Origin: Calditrichaceae bacterium
GTDB lineage: Bacteria > Calditrichota > Calditrichia > RBG-13-44-9 > J075
DNA: 64,000 nt
Direction: 5' to 3'
Assembly (NCBI GenBank): GCA_013360445.1
Contig: JABWBP010000010.1
Span: 62,001 to 126,000, forward strand
Below the pieces are notes generated by a model. It had not been told where the DNA came from. It worked only from the letters and a program-made list of their open reading frames with translations, and made no database searches. Position 1 is the first letter of the stretch. Every line of letters begins with the position of its first letter. Made by a program: the position numbers and the translations under genes. Positions 1-8,800 of the stretch are shown here, piece by piece.

Positions 1-3
1 CAA

Positions 4-1110
4 TCAGTGGTTTTCCGCTAATCCGTTCAAAGAGCCGACGATGGTCACCCGGGTCCCGACGTCAACCATTTGGAAGAGCGCGTCCATGTCGCGGTTGTCC
101 AGCGCCACGCATCCCTCGGTCCAATTGATGCCTTTTCCCCCCTCGCCGTGAATTTCGATGGAGCCGCCGATGCCGGCGCTTTGCGGCAGTTGCCCGTTCT
201 TTTTGGCTTCCTGAAATTTCTCCCAATCGTCGGGGTTGGGATAATTGATTTCCAGGGCTTTGTAGTAGATGGTTTGAGCGCCGCTGCGCTTCTTTTTGAC
301 AGAATACTGCCCTTCCGGGGTGGCGCGGTCGCCGCGCTGGGATTTGGGTCCCATCCAGTTTGCGCCGAATTCCGCGGGGTATTCCGCTTGCAGCTCCCCA
401 CCCACATATACCCGGCAGGTTTTGCCCAATTTATCCACGATAATGGCGGCTTCGTTATTGGCCTGGGACCAGGCGATGGTTTCTTCCGCCCATTTCCGCC
501 AGATGGGAAGGTGGGAGAGGTATTCCCGGATTTTCTGGGTTACTTTTTGCCCCGCTTCCCCGATCATCTGTTCTCCTGCGGATAATTTTTTATCCGCCAG
601 GAGGTAATCTCCCCGCTCGTACGCCGCCCGGCTCTCCAGTACCAGCAGCTCCCCGGTGGCAAAGCGCACGTTTACCGGTTTGCGGGCCGGCATATCTCCC
701 CAGGTGGCGTGGAGGCTGTCGATTCGCTGCTTCACCAGGGGAATTTTGAAGCGCAGCACGGTTTTCAAGGAGTCCCGGGTGCGCAGGCTTTGCCGGGCGG
801 CCTGTTCCGCCCGGGTCGTCGCTTCGCCGACTAATTTCAGCAGGGTGGAATAATCGCGGTTGATCATCAGCTTTTGATTTTGCCGCCGCCACTCCCGGTA
901 GGCCGCCTCCCAGGTTTCTTCTGCGGCTTGCAGGAATTCTGCGGCATAGCGTTCCGCCTCGGCGCGGTGCGCCTGTCCCAGCAGGGTATTCAGCCGTTTG
1001 ACCCCGTATTCCGGCGGTTTGGGGGCGTACGCGGTGATGAAACCGCAGGCCGTTAATGAGAGCAACCCCAAAGCCAGCCCGGTAATGATCATTTTTTTAT
1101 AATTCTTCAT
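4..1110 (-). CDS. L,D-transpeptidase (YkuD-type) lipoprotein
   Basis: Predicted periplasmic enzyme that cross-links or modifies peptidoglycan. The first ~22 residues form a lipoprotein signal ending in the lipobox LTAC, so the mature protein should be lipid-anchored. Residues ~40-210 are helical, rich in Ala, Glu and Arg, and resemble the small lipoprotein encoded just upstream (1296-1898). The C-terminal ~140 residues are a YkuD fold: 'EIHGEGG' followed by 'NWTEGCVAL' supplies the conserved His and the catalytic Cys. The MKNYKK start at 1110 is preferred over the longer frame to 1152 because it gives a standard signal peptide; no well-spaced Shine-Dalgarno sequence decides it. The gene lies downstream of the paralogous lipoprotein on the same strand, but a terminator-like hairpin separates them. 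The catalytic family is clear; the role of the N-terminal domain is unknown. Confidence 0.85.
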   Translation of the reverse strand: MKNYKKMIITGLALGLLSLTACGFITAYAPKPPEYGVKRLNTLLGQAHRAEAERYAAEFLQAAEETWEAAYREWRRQNQKLMINRDYSTLLKLVGEATTRAEQAARQSLRTRDSLKTVLRFKIPLVKQRIDSLHATWGDMPARKPVNVRFATGELLVLESRAAYERGDYLLADKKLSAGEQMIGEAGQKVTQKIREYLSHLPIWRKWAEETIAWSQANNEAAIIVDKLGKTCRVYVGGELQAEYPAEFGANWMGPKSQRGDRATPEGQYSVKKKRSGAQTIYYKALEINYPNPDDWEKFQEAKKNGQLPQSAGIGGSIEIHGEGGKGINWTEGCVALDNRDMDALFQMVDVGTRVTIVGSLNGLAENH

Positions 1111-1201
1111 ACTCCGAATCCGTTCGACTATCGCGTTGCCACGCACCTGCATACGGGATGGGCAAAATTCGTGAATCTTAATTAAAAATCAAATATAATA
1201 T

Positions 1202-1239
1202 AAAAAACCCCGGCCTGCTTGCGCCAGCCGAGGTTTTTT
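1202..1239. terminator. Bidirectional rho-independent terminator
   Basis: Arms AAAAAACCCCGGC (1202-1214) and GCCGAGGTTTTTT (1227-1239) pair over 13 positions with one mismatch, with a GC-rich core and A/T tracts on both sides. On the minus strand it follows the lipoprotein gene ending at 1296, so it probably ends that transcript before the L,D-transpeptidase gene. Confidence 0.75.
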
Positions 1240-1295
1240 CTGTCAAAAACTTTTTTAAGCGGAAAATCCGGTCAATCAAGCTGCTTGCTTACCCG

Positions 1296-1898
1296 TTATT
1301 TTCCGTATTTTTTCGCAATCGCGGCCTTCAATTCGTCGTTGATGGACTGCACTTTGGCAATACCGGCGTTGACTTTGTTCTCGGCGCCCAAGAAATCGCC
1401 GTTGCTCACCAGGGTATTGATTTCGTTGATGGAGGCTTCCACCACGGTCAGTTCATCCTGCATGGCTTCCAACGCAGCCCGGCCTTCTTTGCCGCGCGGG
1501 GCTTTGCCCATCAGGCCCTTGGTTTCTTCCATCAGGGTAGTCAATTGCGCCAGGGATTCCTGCACCCGCAGGCGGGTTTCTTCTTTGGCAGTGGCAGCGT
1601 TGGCTGCAACGGTCTGGGCGTTGGCAACCACGGATTCTAACATCGCTTTGGCTTTGTCATAATTGCGGGTAAGGGCGAATTTGGAATTCTGGGCTTCGAT
1701 TTCCGCCATGGCCGCGTTCAGGGTGTCTTGCAGGGCGTTGAATTCATCCGCCACGTAGCGGTTGGCTTCCGCCGCTCTTGCCGCTTCCAGGGCGGCTTTA
1801 GCCGCATCCACGGTTTCCTGGGGCATTTTGGCGCAGCTATTCAACAGAACCAGCACGGCGCTGAGGGCCATCATTACAACGATCATTCTTGCTTTCAT
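1296..1898 (-). CDS. Alanine-rich coiled-coil lipoprotein
   Basis: 200 residues. A signal peptide ends in the lipobox LNSC at residue ~22, so this should be a lipid-anchored envelope protein. The rest is almost wholly helical, with long Ala/Glu/Lys heptad-like stretches and no recognisable enzyme motif. It resembles residues ~40-210 of the L,D-transpeptidase next door: both have a block of the form 'EANRY/EAERY...QN.K....RDY/RNYDKA', followed by a second helical pair beginning with 'A...Y/N.GD'. The two may therefore share a binding partner in the periplasm or cell wall. A good ribosome-binding site (ACAGGAG) precedes the ATG. A sigma54-like promoter and a leader hairpin lie upstream. Function unknown; DUF4398-like proteins are the nearest type I can suggest. 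Confidence 0.75.
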   Translation of the reverse strand: MKARMIVVMMALSAVLVLLNSCAKMPQETVDAAKAALEAARAAEANRYVADEFNALQDTLNAAMAEIEAQNSKFALTRNYDKAKAMLESVVANAQTVAANAATAKEETRLRVQESLAQLTTLMEETKGLMGKAPRGKEGRAALEAMQDELTVVEASINEINTLVSNGDFLGAENKVNAGIAKVQSINDELKAAIAKKYGK

Positions 1899-2035
1899 TT
1901 CTAAAACTCCTGTTACATTAAGATGATTAAACGGTTAACTTGCCATTTCTGGCTCGATCAGTTATTTCCCTCTCGGGGCAACCCGCTAAAACCTCCTCTG
2001 TTGGCAGAGGCTGATGCGCGAGCGCCCTTTTTATA

Positions 2036-2052
2036 GACAAACCATGTGCCAG
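2036..2052 (-). promoter_or_regulatory. Candidate sigma54 (-24/-12) promoter for the lipoprotein gene
   Basis: Read on the minus strand, CTGGCACATGGTTTGTC fits the -24/-12 pattern TGGCAC-N5-TTGC, with one departure at the -12 element (TTGT). A TATAAAA box directly downstream (about 2027-2034) could be a sigma70 alternative. The leader to the ATG at 1898 is ~125 nt and holds a hairpin (CCTCTG-TTGG-CAGAGG, 1995-2010). An NtrC-family activator is encoded immediately upstream. Confidence 0.4.
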
Positions 2053-2181
2053 AAATCGTAAACGCAGGAAATGAAGCTATGGAAGGGTTCAGGAAGATAA
2101 CCTGTGTTTCGGGAGGCCGGTACAATAAGCGGGGGTGTAAGCAATCTGTGCAGGGTGCTTAAAATTCTTACATTTCGAGGA

Positions 2182-2203
2182 GTGCAAAACTTCAGTTTTG
2201 CAC
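2182..2203. terminator. Hairpin 3' of the NtrC-type regulator gene
   Basis: GTGCAAAACT-TC-AGTTTTGCAC is a perfect 10-bp stem with a 2-nt spacer, 39 nt past the stop codon of the minus-strand regulator gene. Related hairpins occur at 42979-43000 and, imperfectly, near 38310-38336, so it also belongs to a dispersed repeat family. The rest of 1899-2241 holds only the promoter and leader of the lipoprotein gene. Confidence 0.5.
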
Positions 2204-2241
2204 AGGAGCAGTTGCGGGGGACATTGCCTACTGCTTACTGC

Positions 2242-3666
2242 CTATTCTTCTTTAATCACGGTTTTCGACTTGATGCCGTACTTCTCGATGCGGTCGTGCA
2301 GCATCACCCGGGAGATGCCTAACAATTTGGCGGTTTTGACCTGGTTTCCCTCCATCGCCTGCAGGGCAGCGAGGATCAGCTCCTTTTCCACTTCTTCCAT
2401 GACGTGTTGATAAAGCCGGCCGTGGTAATCCTCCAATTTGCCGGGGATGAAAGCGGGCAAGCGCTCGCCCCGCTCTTCCCCCGCTGCGCTGCGCTCCCCG
2501 CTTAATTCAGCGGCCACGATGTCCGGGGTGATGATGTTGCCTTTGCAGAGCAGCACCGCGCGTTTCAGCACGTTTTCCAGCTCCCGCACGTTTCCCGGCC
2601 AATCGTATTTGATCAGGGCGTCCATGGTTTCCGGAGCCAGGGAGATATCCGCCTTGTTCAATTGGGCGCGGTGTTTGGCCAGAAAGAAATTCAGCAATTC
2701 GGGGATGTCCTCTTTGCGCATGCGCAGCGGCGGCAGGGTAATGGTGATCACCTTGAGGCGGTAGTAGAGATCTTCCCGGAAATCTTTCTGGCTGATGGCC
2801 TTTTCCAGGTTTTTGTTGGTGGCGGCGATAATGCGCACGTCGCTGTGCAGGGTTTCCGAGCCGCCCAAACGTTCGAAGGTGCCTTCTTGCAGCACCCGCA
2901 GCAGCTTCGCCTGGATTCCTAAGTTCATATCCCCGATCTCATCCAGGAACAGGGTGCCCCGGTGCGCTTGCTCGAATTTCCCGAACTTGCGTTTTACCGC
3001 CCCGGTAAACGCTCCTTTCTCATAGCCGAATAGTTCGCTCTCCAGGAGGGTATCGGGAATGGCGGCGCAATTCACCGCTAAAAAGGGTTTTTCCAGCCGG
3101 TTGCTGTGCTGGTGAATGGCGCGGGCGACCAGCTCTTTGCCGGTGCCGCTTTCTCCCACTAACAAAATGTTCACGTCGCTGGCGGAAACCCGCCCGATCA
3201 TTTTATACACTTCTTTAATGGCCGGGCTGTTGCCGATGATGTAGTTGCCGGACCAATCGGCGACGGCGGCGTCAACCCGGATTTCCTCTTTCATCAGCCG
3301 CCCCACTCCCAGGGCTTCTTCGATGATGGTGCGCATGTGCGGGATGTCGAAAGGTTTTTCCAGGTACTCGTACGCCCCGTATTTCATGGCGGTGATGACC
3401 CGCTCGCCGGAACCGTAGGCGGTGATGATCAGCACCGGAATCCGCGGCGCCAGGTGCTTGATCTGTTGCAGCACTTCCAACCCGGACATCCCCGGCATTT
3501 CGATGTCGAGAATAACCAGGTCCGGAGGATCCCGCTTTATCTTCTCCAATGCTTCGGGACCGTTCTGCACTCCCGACACCTGGTAATCCGGCGCCCGCAG
3601 CAGCTTGGTAAACGAATAGCGCACGCTCTCTTCGTCATCCACCACCAGGATTTTATTCATCGCCAT
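2242..3666 (-). CDS. NtrC-family sigma54-dependent response regulator
   Basis: 474-residue transcriptional activator. Receiver domain 1-125 with the acidic pocket 'VVDDEE', phospho-acceptor Asp54 in 'ILDIEMPG' and the conserved Lys in 'EKPFD'. The AAA+ domain has Walker A GESGTGKE (~171-178), an intact sigma54-contact loop GAFTGA (~218-223) and Walker B 'LFLDE' (~239-243). A Fis-type helix-turn-helix ends the protein ('TAKLLGISRVMLHDRIEKY'). It should respond to the histidine kinase encoded 92 bp upstream on the same strand and drive RNA polymerase-sigma54. Two starts (MAMN at 3666, MNK at 3660) are possible; the first has a GGG-rich site just upstream. A target gene is not certain, but the neighbouring lipoprotein has a sigma54-like promoter. 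Confidence 0.93.
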   Translation of the reverse strand: MAMNKILVVDDEESVRYSFTKLLRAPDYQVSGVQNGPEALEKIKRDPPDLVILDIEMPGMSGLEVLQQIKHLAPRIPVLIITAYGSGERVITAMKYGAYEYLEKPFDIPHMRTIIEEALGVGRLMKEEIRVDAAVADWSGNYIIGNSPAIKEVYKMIGRVSASDVNILLVGESGTGKELVARAIHQHSNRLEKPFLAVNCAAIPDTLLESELFGYEKGAFTGAVKRKFGKFEQAHRGTLFLDEIGDMNLGIQAKLLRVLQEGTFERLGGSETLHSDVRIIAATNKNLEKAISQKDFREDLYYRLKVITITLPPLRMRKEDIPELLNFFLAKHRAQLNKADISLAPETMDALIKYDWPGNVRELENVLKRAVLLCKGNIITPDIVAAELSGERSAAGEERGERLPAFIPGKLEDYHGRLYQHVMEEVEKELILAALQAMEGNQVKTAKLLGISRVMLHDRIEKYGIKSKTVIKEE

Positions 3667-3758
3667 TATCCCTTTATTGTCTTATTTTACCTCTTACCTT
3701 ATACCCGTCATCCCTCATCCTTTATCCTTTCTTCTTCGATGATGGCTCCCGACCCCTG

Positions 3759-5252
3759 TTATTGATTCATGGGCAGGTTAATGGTAAAGGTTGCGCCGAC
3801 ATCGGGGTTGTTGTCGGCTTCGATCCAGCCGCGGTGAAGCTCCACGATCTGGTTGGAGATGGACAACCCCAGCCCCACGCTCTCCCCCTTGCCTTTCACA
3901 AAGGGATCGAACAGGGTATCTTTAATAGATTCGGAGATACCATGGCCGGTGTCGCTGATGCGGATTTGCAATACTTCCTTGCCGTTGGGGCTTCCGGTCA
4001 GGTTAATTTTCCGGCTCTCGATCTTCAATTGCCCGCCGCCGGGCATGGAATCGATGGCATTCAGCACCAGGTTCATCAATACCTGTTTGATCTGGCCGGC
4101 GTCCGCGGAGATGGTTTCCGATTCGGAAACATGCTTTTCCACTAATTCGATTTTGCCCTGCCGCAGCCGCGGGCCTAACAGCAGCAGGGTTTCCCGGATC
4201 ACCTCACTCACCTTCACCGGCTCGAAGCGAGGCTCGCCGGGGCTGGCGAATTTCAGAAAATTCTGGATGAAAGCGTCGATGCGGTTGATCTCCTTGACGA
4301 TTACCGCCATATCCTCTTTCTGGATGCTTTGGGGATCGTCCTGCATGGGATAGATCAGCATTTTGATGGCGGTGAGGGGATTGCGAATCTCGTGGGCGAC
4401 CCCCGCGGCGATTTTCCCCAGCGCCGCCAGCCGTGCGGAACGGTCCAACAGGCGGCGATTCTTCTCCAGGTCCGCCTGGGCCTTGTTGATGCCTTCGATG
4501 AGGCGGTGTATATGCCGGTCAAGCTCTTTCAATTCCTCGCCGGGGGACATTTGAATATGCTCCACCAGGTCGCTCTCCGCCGCGCCGCGCACTTTTAGCA
4601 CCAGCTCGTAAATGGGGTTCAAAATGATCCGGGAGATGACCCACCCCAGGATGCTCCCTAATAGAATTCCCCCGATGCCCAGGCCGATCATGGCGTTGCG
4701 GATGGCGGCGTTGATCCAGTTCAGCCGCTTTTCATAGACGCTGCGGGCATTTTCATTGGCTGCGATGTAGGCCTTGCACTTCTCATAAATGGTATCGAAC
4801 AAATCCCGCCCGGCGTGGATGAGCAGGGCGTTGGCTTTGGAAATCCGGCCCTGTTTTTGAAAAGCCAGGGCGTTCTTCAAATCCTGTTCATAGTTGTTGA
4901 ACAGGGCGGCAATCTGTTGCACCAGGTTGCTTTCTTCCGGGGTATTGGCGCTCTCCCGCGCTTTGTTCAAGGAGGCGAGGAACTCTTTCTCGCGTTCCTC
5001 CAGCATGGCGATCCAGCGGGGATTTTTATCCAGAACATAGGTGTAGGTCAGGCCGCGCATGTGGAAAAGGATGATTTCCAACTCCTGGGCGGCTTTTTGG
5101 CTCTGCACGTTTTGAGCCATGATCTGGGTGGTGGTATCCTGGAGGCGGTAAATGTAGGCGATGATGATAAAGCCCCCCGCCAGGATCAGGGAAATCAGCA
5201 GCAGCGCCCCCACGATCAGGCGATAACTAAGGTGAAATTTCATAAACTTCAT
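3759..5252 (-). CDS. Membrane sensor histidine kinase
   Basis: 497 residues. A transmembrane helix at ~12-34, a mostly helical periplasmic sensing region of ~150 residues, a second transmembrane helix (~184-207), then a HAMP-like linker, the dimerisation/phospho-acceptor motif 'AGVAHEIRNPLTAIK' with the His at ~286, and a HATPase domain with the N box 'NLVLNAID', G1 'ISDTGHGI' and G2 'GLGLSISN'. It should autophosphorylate on a periplasmic or membrane cue and pass the phosphate to the NtrC-type regulator encoded just downstream. The short sensing domain, with two helices between the membrane spans, resembles four-helix-bundle or CHASE3-like sensors; the ligand is not evident. Confidence 0.92.
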   Translation of the reverse strand: MKFMKFHLSYRLIVGALLLISLILAGGFIIIAYIYRLQDTTTQIMAQNVQSQKAAQELEIILFHMRGLTYTYVLDKNPRWIAMLEEREKEFLASLNKARESANTPEESNLVQQIAALFNNYEQDLKNALAFQKQGRISKANALLIHAGRDLFDTIYEKCKAYIAANENARSVYEKRLNWINAAIRNAMIGLGIGGILLGSILGWVISRIILNPIYELVLKVRGAAESDLVEHIQMSPGEELKELDRHIHRLIEGINKAQADLEKNRRLLDRSARLAALGKIAAGVAHEIRNPLTAIKMLIYPMQDDPQSIQKEDMAVIVKEINRIDAFIQNFLKFASPGEPRFEPVKVSEVIRETLLLLGPRLRQGKIELVEKHVSESETISADAGQIKQVLMNLVLNAIDSMPGGGQLKIESRKINLTGSPNGKEVLQIRISDTGHGISESIKDTLFDPFVKGKGESVGLGLSISNQIVELHRGWIEADNNPDVGATFTINLPMNQ

Positions 5253-5651
5253 GTGCGTTTCTCTTCAAAGAACCAGGTAAACGATCATAGTGGTAAAGTG
5301 GTGAGTGGTGGAGTGGCGAGAAGGATCGAGATATTGCTTTCCAATTAACTGATGTTACGAGGTCAAATAAATTAACCCCATGGTTCGATAAACTCACCAT
5401 GCAAAAGCCACAGAGAGCACAGAGGAAATCAAATAGTTATTGCGCTTGAGACTGCGCTGAAGCAAAAAACACTAAGCACACCCTGTGTTCTCCGTGTCTC
5501 TGTGGTAAAATGCGTATAACATCAGAATCAAGACTCACCACTCTACCACTCACCCAACCGAATAATAAACAAATTTCGTGCTAAAATTTATCCTGCCCCG
5601 GGGGCAGAACCAAATATTATCTCTTAGAGCCCGTCTAAAAATTCGCCACTA
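5253..5651. other. Gene-free stretch with CACAGAG-type repeats
   Basis: No convincing gene. Near 5410-5424 and 5480-5515 are opposed copies of a CCACAGAG / CTCTGTGG word, related to the larger dispersed element at 15343-15458 and 42829-42952. Short GTGGTGAGTGGTGG and CCACTC words at about 5290-5325 and 5530-5560 are similarly opposed. The promoter of the histidine kinase gene should lie at the left end. Confidence 0.5.
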
Positions 5652-5853
5652 ATTCTACTTTAAGACTTTGAGGGAAAAGAGCAAAAGTGAAGACTTATCA
5701 AGCTCTTGACATCCCCCCTTGCCCCCCTTCAAAGGGGGGAAATTTAAGCTGCGCACGCCGGAATCCCCCCTTTGAAGGGGGGCAGGGGGGATGTCCAGGG
5801 CTACAGAGGGATCGCAATTGTGAGTCAGTATATCAAAATCTTAAAGTAGAAAT
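5652..5853. repeat. Nested inverted-repeat (MITE-like) element
   Basis: Outer arms: TCTACTTTAAGACTTTGA at the left end (within 5652-5671) and its complement at the right end (5833-5853), with one mismatch. Inner arms of 32-33 nt (5708-5740 and 5764-5795) are complementary apart from a single inserted T; each contains a CCCCCCTTCAAAGGGGGG-type palindrome. The element is ~200 bp with no coding capacity and ends 34 bp from the stop codon of the following minus-strand gene. Confidence 0.7.
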
Positions 5854-5887
5854 AATCCCCCAGCTAAAAGCCTATTACGCTTTCCCC

Positions 5888-8800
5888 TCACCTCACCAGC
5901 ACTAACTTCCGCGCCGTCGCCCGGCCTTCCCCTTGCAGGCGGCAGAAATAAATTCCGGAACTGACCCGCCGGCCGGCCTCGCTGCGACCGTCCCAGGCCG
6001 CCAGGTTCTCCCCGGGATCCATCCGCCCGTTCACTAAGGTGCGCACCCGCTGCCCTAAGAGGTTGAAAATATCCAGCCGCACCTCCGCAGCTTTGGAGAG
6101 ATAAAAACGGATGCGGGTCTCGCCGTTGAAGGGGTTGGGATAGTTCTGATCCAGCTCGAAGCCCAGGGGAGCGTTGGGATCGAAGGGGGTCTTCGGGGCG
6201 AGCACCTTCAAACGGTCGCCGGGGCGGGCCGGTTTGGTGGTGACGAAACGGATCACCGTGCCCGGCGGCGGGGGAGCGCCGTTGGGAGGATAATCGCAAA
6301 TCGTTACCCGCCCTAAGGGATAGGCCAGGCCGCCATACCCGTTGATAACCTCACCCCACGGCCCGTTGTACACGCCGCCGGGGCCGCCGAACTGGCTGCA
6401 CCGTTGGGCAAACAGGTCGTAAGAAGCGCTGCCGGGAGAAGAATCGGCGGGATCGAAGCAATAGATCCAATCCGAGGCGGGAAAATGCCGCGCCGGGTCC
6501 GCGCCGGTTGCCCAGCCCCATTGCGCCTGCGGCCCGGCCTGGGAAAACACAAAGGGGATCATGCGCGCGTCGTCGGAAGGATCGCCGGGGGTAGCGATTC
6601 CAATATCCCATAATTCGAACGGTGCGGAGCAGATCATGCTATTCTCAAAGCCATAGACCGCAAAACCGCCCGCTTCGCTAAAGCGAATTTCAAAATCCCG
6701 CGGCGCGGCAAGGTAAATATAGTTCAGCAGGCGATTGATGTTGCCGCTGCCGCCCCCGGCGCTAACGTAATACTCCCGGGTGGAATTGATGTTGTGCCAG
6801 ACGGTATTTCCCCGGAAGGGCTTTCCCTGGTCATCCCATTGCGCTTCGCTGAGCGGGCTGCCGGCGTAGGCAACCTCCACAATGCCGTCGCCGGGGGCTT
6901 TTCCGGCAATGCCCGGCAGGGGCGAGGAGACCTTCCATTCGATGCCGTCCGCCACCGGGTAATCTAACTTCGCGGAGCTCCCGATTTCCTGGTTAGCGAG
7001 CAGAAGAGCGCCGGCAGTAAGGTCGCTGAGCCGCCAGCGGACCGCCCCGGCGGCGGAATCTTCCTCGAATTCCACCAGGTACTCGTGGCCGGTCAACCGT
7101 TCCGGGTCTGCCACTACCGGCAGCAAATTGCCCGGGAAGCCGGAGAGCGCCGCCACCTCCAGGGTATCTCTCCATAACTCATGAGGCCGCCACATGCGCA
7201 GCGGAAGAGCGGCGTAATGCACTTCGGAATGGAAGTCCGAGCGCACCCGGAAACGGAAGCGCAGGGAATCGCCCTGCGCCGGTCCCAGCAATTCAAATTC
7301 CATCCGGTTGATCTGGTTGACCGCCCCCGGGGGAATGGCGCCGGCATATTTCAGGAAGTTGAAATTGGCGGCACCCTCCGGGTTGATCACTTCGAGGCTG
7401 TCCAGGGCGTTCAAACTGTCCGGATTGTAAATATCGAAGACAAGGTGCACTTTTTCGTTGGGATTGATCAGGCCGTCCTGCCGCCCGTTCTCCCACGCCA
7501 CCCGCCAGTTGCGCAACTGCGGGGCGGGGCGCAGGCGCACATGGGGGAGAATGCCGGCAAGCGTTTGGGCGCCCTGCGGCGCGGCAACGCGCAAATCTCC
7601 CTGGCAGGGATATTTTTTATTGGGAACCTGCGCCGTATTGCCCCAGAGGTTATCGCCGGGCGCGCCGTCGTTGTGGGCGCCGTCGTCGAACAGCGTTAGG
7701 GTGAAGGGGGATTCCTCTCCCACCCGGGGAATGAATTCCACCTCGCAGCCGGTCACTCCGGAAAGCCCTCCCAAATCCGCCTGCACGCGCAGCTCCGTAA
7801 CCCTCCCGCCGATGGGAATGGCGCTATGAACCGCCCCGGGGATGAACAGGCCGGAGTCGAACCGCCGTTTGATCTCCCGGGCGTTGTTCTGCAGCTCCGC
7901 CACGGAGGAAAGATAATCCCCCTGCGGGTCGATCCCGCCTACCAGGGCAATGACGATCTCCTGCATCTCGCCCGGCGGCATGGTGAAGGGGCCGGAGCAC
8001 ATCGCCAGGCGGCGGTCGCCGGGGGAGAGGTTTACCCCCTCGCCCTCAATATCGCCGATCCCGGAAAGGGGATCGCCGTTGAGGGGGAATTTGGTGGGCC
8101 GCCCGGCATGGGGACCGGCGCCGTGGGTGTAAAGAATGGGATTGGCGGTATCCGCCGTGGGCAGGCATCCGTTCAGCAAGTTGTACCATTCTAAAGTTCC
8201 TGCATAATCCGACAGTGTGGGATCGCCGATAACGCTGCCGGTGGCCTTGGCCCAGAAAGAGGTCATGGGCAGGTTTTCATAATCCAAAATTTTCCGGAAA
8301 TTGAAGGAAGCGGTATCGCCGGGAGAGGGTACTTCCGGCCCTTGCAGCAGCAGATAGCCGATGGCCGCGGGCGGCAATCCGAAGGCTTGATATTCATCAT
8401 CCAGGGGTTTGCCGTTGTAGCAATATCCTAAGTTCAGCAGGGAATCGCAGCCCAGGAAATCGTTGTAGTAGCTTCCCAGGTCCACGTCCGACCACTGGGC
8501 GATGAACATGGAGTCGATGGCGAAGTTGGATTTGTTGATCAACCGGTAGCGTTTGAAGGCGGCCTGCCCCAATGCCCCCTCGGATTTGTATCCCCACAAA
8601 GTTCCCTGCAATTCCAATCCGATGGGCGGGGACCCGTATAAACTCGCGGCAACGCCGGGATCCGAATCGTTGCACACGAACCAGATCACCTGGTCGGCGT
8701 TGGCCAGGCCGGGGGTTTCTCCCTGTTCCGGCTCGTACACCCCGTTTTGATTCAGGTCGTAGAACGGCGCGCCTGATTGCACCGGCCATTCGTTCCAGTC

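Noticed and set aside
1960-2035. Structured leader resembling a riboswitch (hairpin CCTCTG-TTGG-CAGAGG and a GCGGGTTGCC-like segment on the minus strand)
   Set aside because: Part of it recalls c-di-GMP-I aptamers, but the conserved 5' half is missing; only a hairpin can be supported.
2104-2322. 72-codon plus-strand frame at the end of the NtrC-type regulator gene
   Set aside because: It overlaps the regulator gene on the other strand and crosses the hairpin at 2182-2203.
5652-5853. Insertion sequence with transposase
   Set aside because: The element is ~200 bp with no coding capacity; at most a miniature non-autonomous element.
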